Below are positions 61,005 to 64,000 of a DNA stretch of 64,000 nt, piece by piece. The notes below the pieces were generated by a model, which saw only the letters and a program-made list of their open reading frames with translations, was not told the origin of the DNA and ran no database searches. Source of the stretch: Casuarina equisetifolia (lineage: Eukaryota > Streptophyta > Magnoliopsida > Fagales > Casuarinaceae). The stretch is taken from positions 4,325,931 through 4,389,930 of the forward strand of contig CM052357.1 of NCBI GenBank assembly GCA_028551475.1, in the 5' to 3' direction. The position numbers were made by a program, and so were the translations under genes. Each line of letters begins with the position of its first letter. The stretch's first letter is position 1.

Positions 61005-64000
61005 ATGGGCCAACTCGACAAAGTTGCCAGTTTTGGAAGTACTTCTTTTTACTTTATGAATTTAATTTTACCATCTGACTGGTTTATTGATTCAAGTGTT
61101 AGTGATCACATTATCTACAACCCAAAATTTTTCTCTAAAATTCATAATTCTTGTCCAAACATGTCGGTCTGTCTCCCCACTGGAAATGTGACCTTTGTTA
61201 CCAAAATTGGTGACGTTCAACTGGGCCCCTAATTTATTCTCAAAAATGTCCTTTACGTGCCCGAATTCTAATTTAATCTTATTTCTGTTTCTAAGGCTTG
61301 TGCCAACAATAATTGTTAAGTCATTTTGGATTCCACCTTTTGTGTTTTTCAGGTTCGTTCGACTGGCAAACTAATGGGCTTGGGTAATGCTCAGCAAGGA
61401 CTTTATTTCTGGATTTCTTTTCCATCTCATTTTGATTTAAATTCTTGTACTTCCCCCACTGCGAGCACCTTTTGTAATGCAAATTTTCATAATAATAATA
61501 AACTTTTTCACCAACGTTCGGGCCATAATGCTTCATTCCCACACCCTAAATGTCAAATTTGCCCATTGGCCAAACAACCTCGAGCTTCTTTTCCCATCAA
61601 TTCTTCTCGTACCTCTTCCTTATTTTCACTTCTCCATATCAACATTTGGGGGTCTTACCATACACCTCATCGTGATGGATCTCACTTCTTCCTCACCCTC
61701 GTTAATGATTTTTCTCGTGGTACTTGGGTTTTTCTTATGCAATCCAAAACCAAAGTTCTTTCCCATCTCACTCATTTTTTTTACTCTCATAAATAATCAA
61801 TTACACACCTCTATTCAATGTGTTCGCACCGAGAATGCCCGTGATTTTTTTAATCATGCTTGTTCCTCATTTTTCTCTAATCATGACATTCTTCATGATA
61901 GCTCTTGCACTTATACCCTCAATAAAATGGCATTGTTTAATGCAAACACCGTTACCTTCTCGAGGTTGCTAGAGCCCTTAAATACCAAGCATTTATTCTT
62001 GGAAAATTTTAGGGTGATTATGTGGTTACTGCAGCTTACCTGATTAATCGCATGCCTTCTCATATTCTCCATAGGAAGACTCCCTTTGAAATCTTTTTCG
62101 GCAAGGCACCCTTTCTGGATCATCTTAGGGTTTTTAGCTGCCTATGTTTTGTTACTACTGTGGGGCCCCACGACAAGTTTGCACCTCGTGCCACCCGATG
62201 TATCTTCATGGGCTAGCCTTCACTTCAGAAGGGTTATCGTATTTATGATCTGGCCTCAGGTGACTTCTTTGTTAGTCATGATGTTGTTTTCCATAAAGAT
62301 TTATTTCCTTTCCAAACCGATGCTACTCCCAATGTTCCTTCCACACCGTTGCCGTAATTTTTGACGGATGATCCGATTCTGCCACCTCCAGTTGTGGTTC
62401 TTCTTGGGCCTCTAGTCCCTCATGCAACACCTCTTTGGCCGGCCCCTCCTGCAGCACCTCCTTCTTCGCCAACTGCCATAGTTCCTTCACCAACTCCATT
62501 AATGCCTCTTGTCTCTGCCCTTGATGATTCCTTGGCTATTGTTCTTTATGTGCCGGGCTCGACGCTATCTCATGCCCTAGCTTTTGATCTCGACCTCGCT
62601 CCGGCTGTTGCTCCTTGCCATTCAGGTCGTGCCACTAAGCCTCCCACCTGGACTGCAAATTACATATGCTCCACTACTGATTCTCTTGGGTCTCATTACC
62701 CGATTTTGTCCTATGTCAGCCTTGCTCATCTCTCTCCAGATCATTTGTGCTGCATTAATCGTCTCTCGACTGAAGTTGAGCCTTCTTCCTATCATAAGGC
62801 TACTTCTGATCCTCGCTAGCAACAAGCCATGGAGGCTGAACTCCGTGCTCTTGCTGACAATCACACTTGGGATGTGGTCCATCGCCTTCCTCATTGCCGT
62901 CCTATTGGTTATAATTGAGTCTATAAGATCAAACACCATGTTGATGGTACTATTGAGTTCTATAAGGCTCGCTTGGTCATTAAGGGCTACACTTAGAAGG
63001 AAGGTTTCGATTATCATGATACTTTTTCCCTGGTCGCCAAGGAAGGTACTGTTCGTTCTTTCCTGACTATTGTTGCTTTTCGTGATTGGTCTCTCCATAA
63101 GATGAATGTCAATAATGTCTTTCTCCATGGTGATCTGAATGGAGAAATTTATATGGATCTTTCTCCGGGCTTATGCAGATAGGGGGAGTCTTAGGTTTGT
63201 TGTCTCCGTAAGTCCCTCTATGGTCTTAAGCAAGTTTATCAGCAATGGTATGCAAAATTCATCTCTGCTCTCCTTTCAGAAAAGTTTCGCCAATCTCGCC
63301 ACGACTATGCCCTTTTCACATGGCATCATGGTACTTCTTCCATTTATTTGCTCATATATGTGGATAACATCTTAATTATGAGAAATGACACTACAACCAT
63401 TGCTTGTTTCAAATCTTATCTCCATTTTACATTTCACATTAAAGACTTAGGACCCCCCAAATACTACTTGGGTATTAAGATTACTCGTTCTGAAAAAGGT
63501 ATTTGCCTTAGTCAATGCAAGTTTGTTTTGGAGATTATTTTTGAAGTAGGACTGTCCGGTTGCAAACCAGCTGTTATTCCTTTTGAACAGAATTTGAGTC
63601 TTACTTCACTAGAATATGATGTTGGGACACCATCTTTAGAAACGGACCAGTTACTTAAGGATCCATCTAAGTATCAACATTTAGTTGGAAAATTCATCTA
63701 TCTTACCATGACAAGACCAGATCTTTATTATGCAGTCCAAATTCTCAATTAGTTTATACATGCTCCGAAGTAGTCTCATATGAATGCAGCCTTGAAAGTT
63801 GTAAAGTACTTGAAGGGATGCCTCGATCTTGGACTTCTGTTATCTAAAGATTGCAACATGGAGATGAAAGTATATTGCAACACCGACTATGCCACATGCC
63901 CTATGAGCCGACGATCAACAATAGGTTTCACCATAAAAATTAGGTAATTTCGTTATTTCTTGGAAGACAAAGAAACAAACAACTGTATCATTATCCTCTG
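61005..64000 (+). pseudogene. Copia pol (protease, integrase, RT, RNase H), broken and cut by the window edge
   Basis: Domains in Copia order. Protease remnant SDWFIDSSVSDH at about 61075, where the DSGAS site has become DSSVS. Integrase: HQRSGHN, LLHINIWG, LVNDFSRGTWVF, then frame shifts and AAYLINRMPSHILHRKTPFE (62026). RT: MEAELRALADNHTW (62829), YKARLVIKGYT, KSLYGLKQ, with the YVDD site as YVDN (63355), and HIKDLGPPKYYLGI. RNase H pieces run to the end. Stops occur in every domain (for example near 62920, 62995 and 63180). The element continues beyond 64000. Confidence 0.85.

Noticed and set aside
62361..63128. Proline-rich and antisense frames in the right-hand retroelement
   Set aside because: They are frame-shifted parts or complements of Copia pol; the domain-matching frames explain the region.
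1..64000. tRNA, rRNA and CRISPR features
   Set aside because: No cloverleaf with A- and B-box words, no rRNA sequence and no short regularly spaced repeats were found; CRISPR arrays are not expected in a plant nuclear genome.

Overview
The window is plant nuclear DNA, almost certainly a eudicot. It has intron-rich genes with GT-AG junctions, a TIR-NB-ARC-LRR (TNL) resistance-gene cluster (TNLs are absent from grasses), nuclear genes for plastid proteins, a CHX-type cation/H+ exchanger and abundant degenerate Copia and Ty3/gypsy retroelements. The species cannot be told from the sequence. Exon models were built by hand from reading frame, intron phase and homology recalled from memory; no search was run.

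Layout. 1-760 holds 2.3 copies of a 321-bp tandem repeat. 917-1377 is a TIR-only exon lacking the catalytic glutamate. 1810-2750 is a tandemly repeated leader-like sequence. 2904-4401 (+) is a five-exon gene for a 372-residue multi-pass membrane protein that I cannot assign to a family. 5560-6441 is a relic of a DUF2499/Ycf49-like gene. 8225-10160 is an LRR/C-JID pseudogene. 11143-14478 is a decayed Copia element with a nested LTR. 14729-15342 is an inverted-repeat element. 15659-21280 (+) is the centrepiece: the same exon-modular membrane domain joined in frame to a full TNL (nine exons, 1530 residues). 23072-25890 holds pseudogene copies of the KASI 3' end and of HMG-box exon 1. 26050-34462 is a nest of gypsy and Copia remains. 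34466-36770 is a dead TNL copy.

The right part is ordinary gene space: KASI (37062-42085, -), an HMG-box protein (43134-47431, +), a nuclear Ycf23-like protein (48003-51671, -) and a CHX antiporter (53124-56587, +). A degenerate Copia element (58931 onward) runs off the right edge.

How it fits together. A block TNL-KASI-HMG was duplicated. In the left copy the TNL stays open while KASI and HMG decayed and the KASI 5' exons were lost; in the right copy KASI and HMG are intact and the TNL is dead. Separately, a membrane-protein gene exists both alone (gene at 2904) and as the N-terminal part of the TNL (gene at 15659). In the fusion, the last membrane helices and the TIR domain lie in one uninterrupted exon. 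This membrane-TNL architecture and its repeated phase-2 exons are the most novel thing here.
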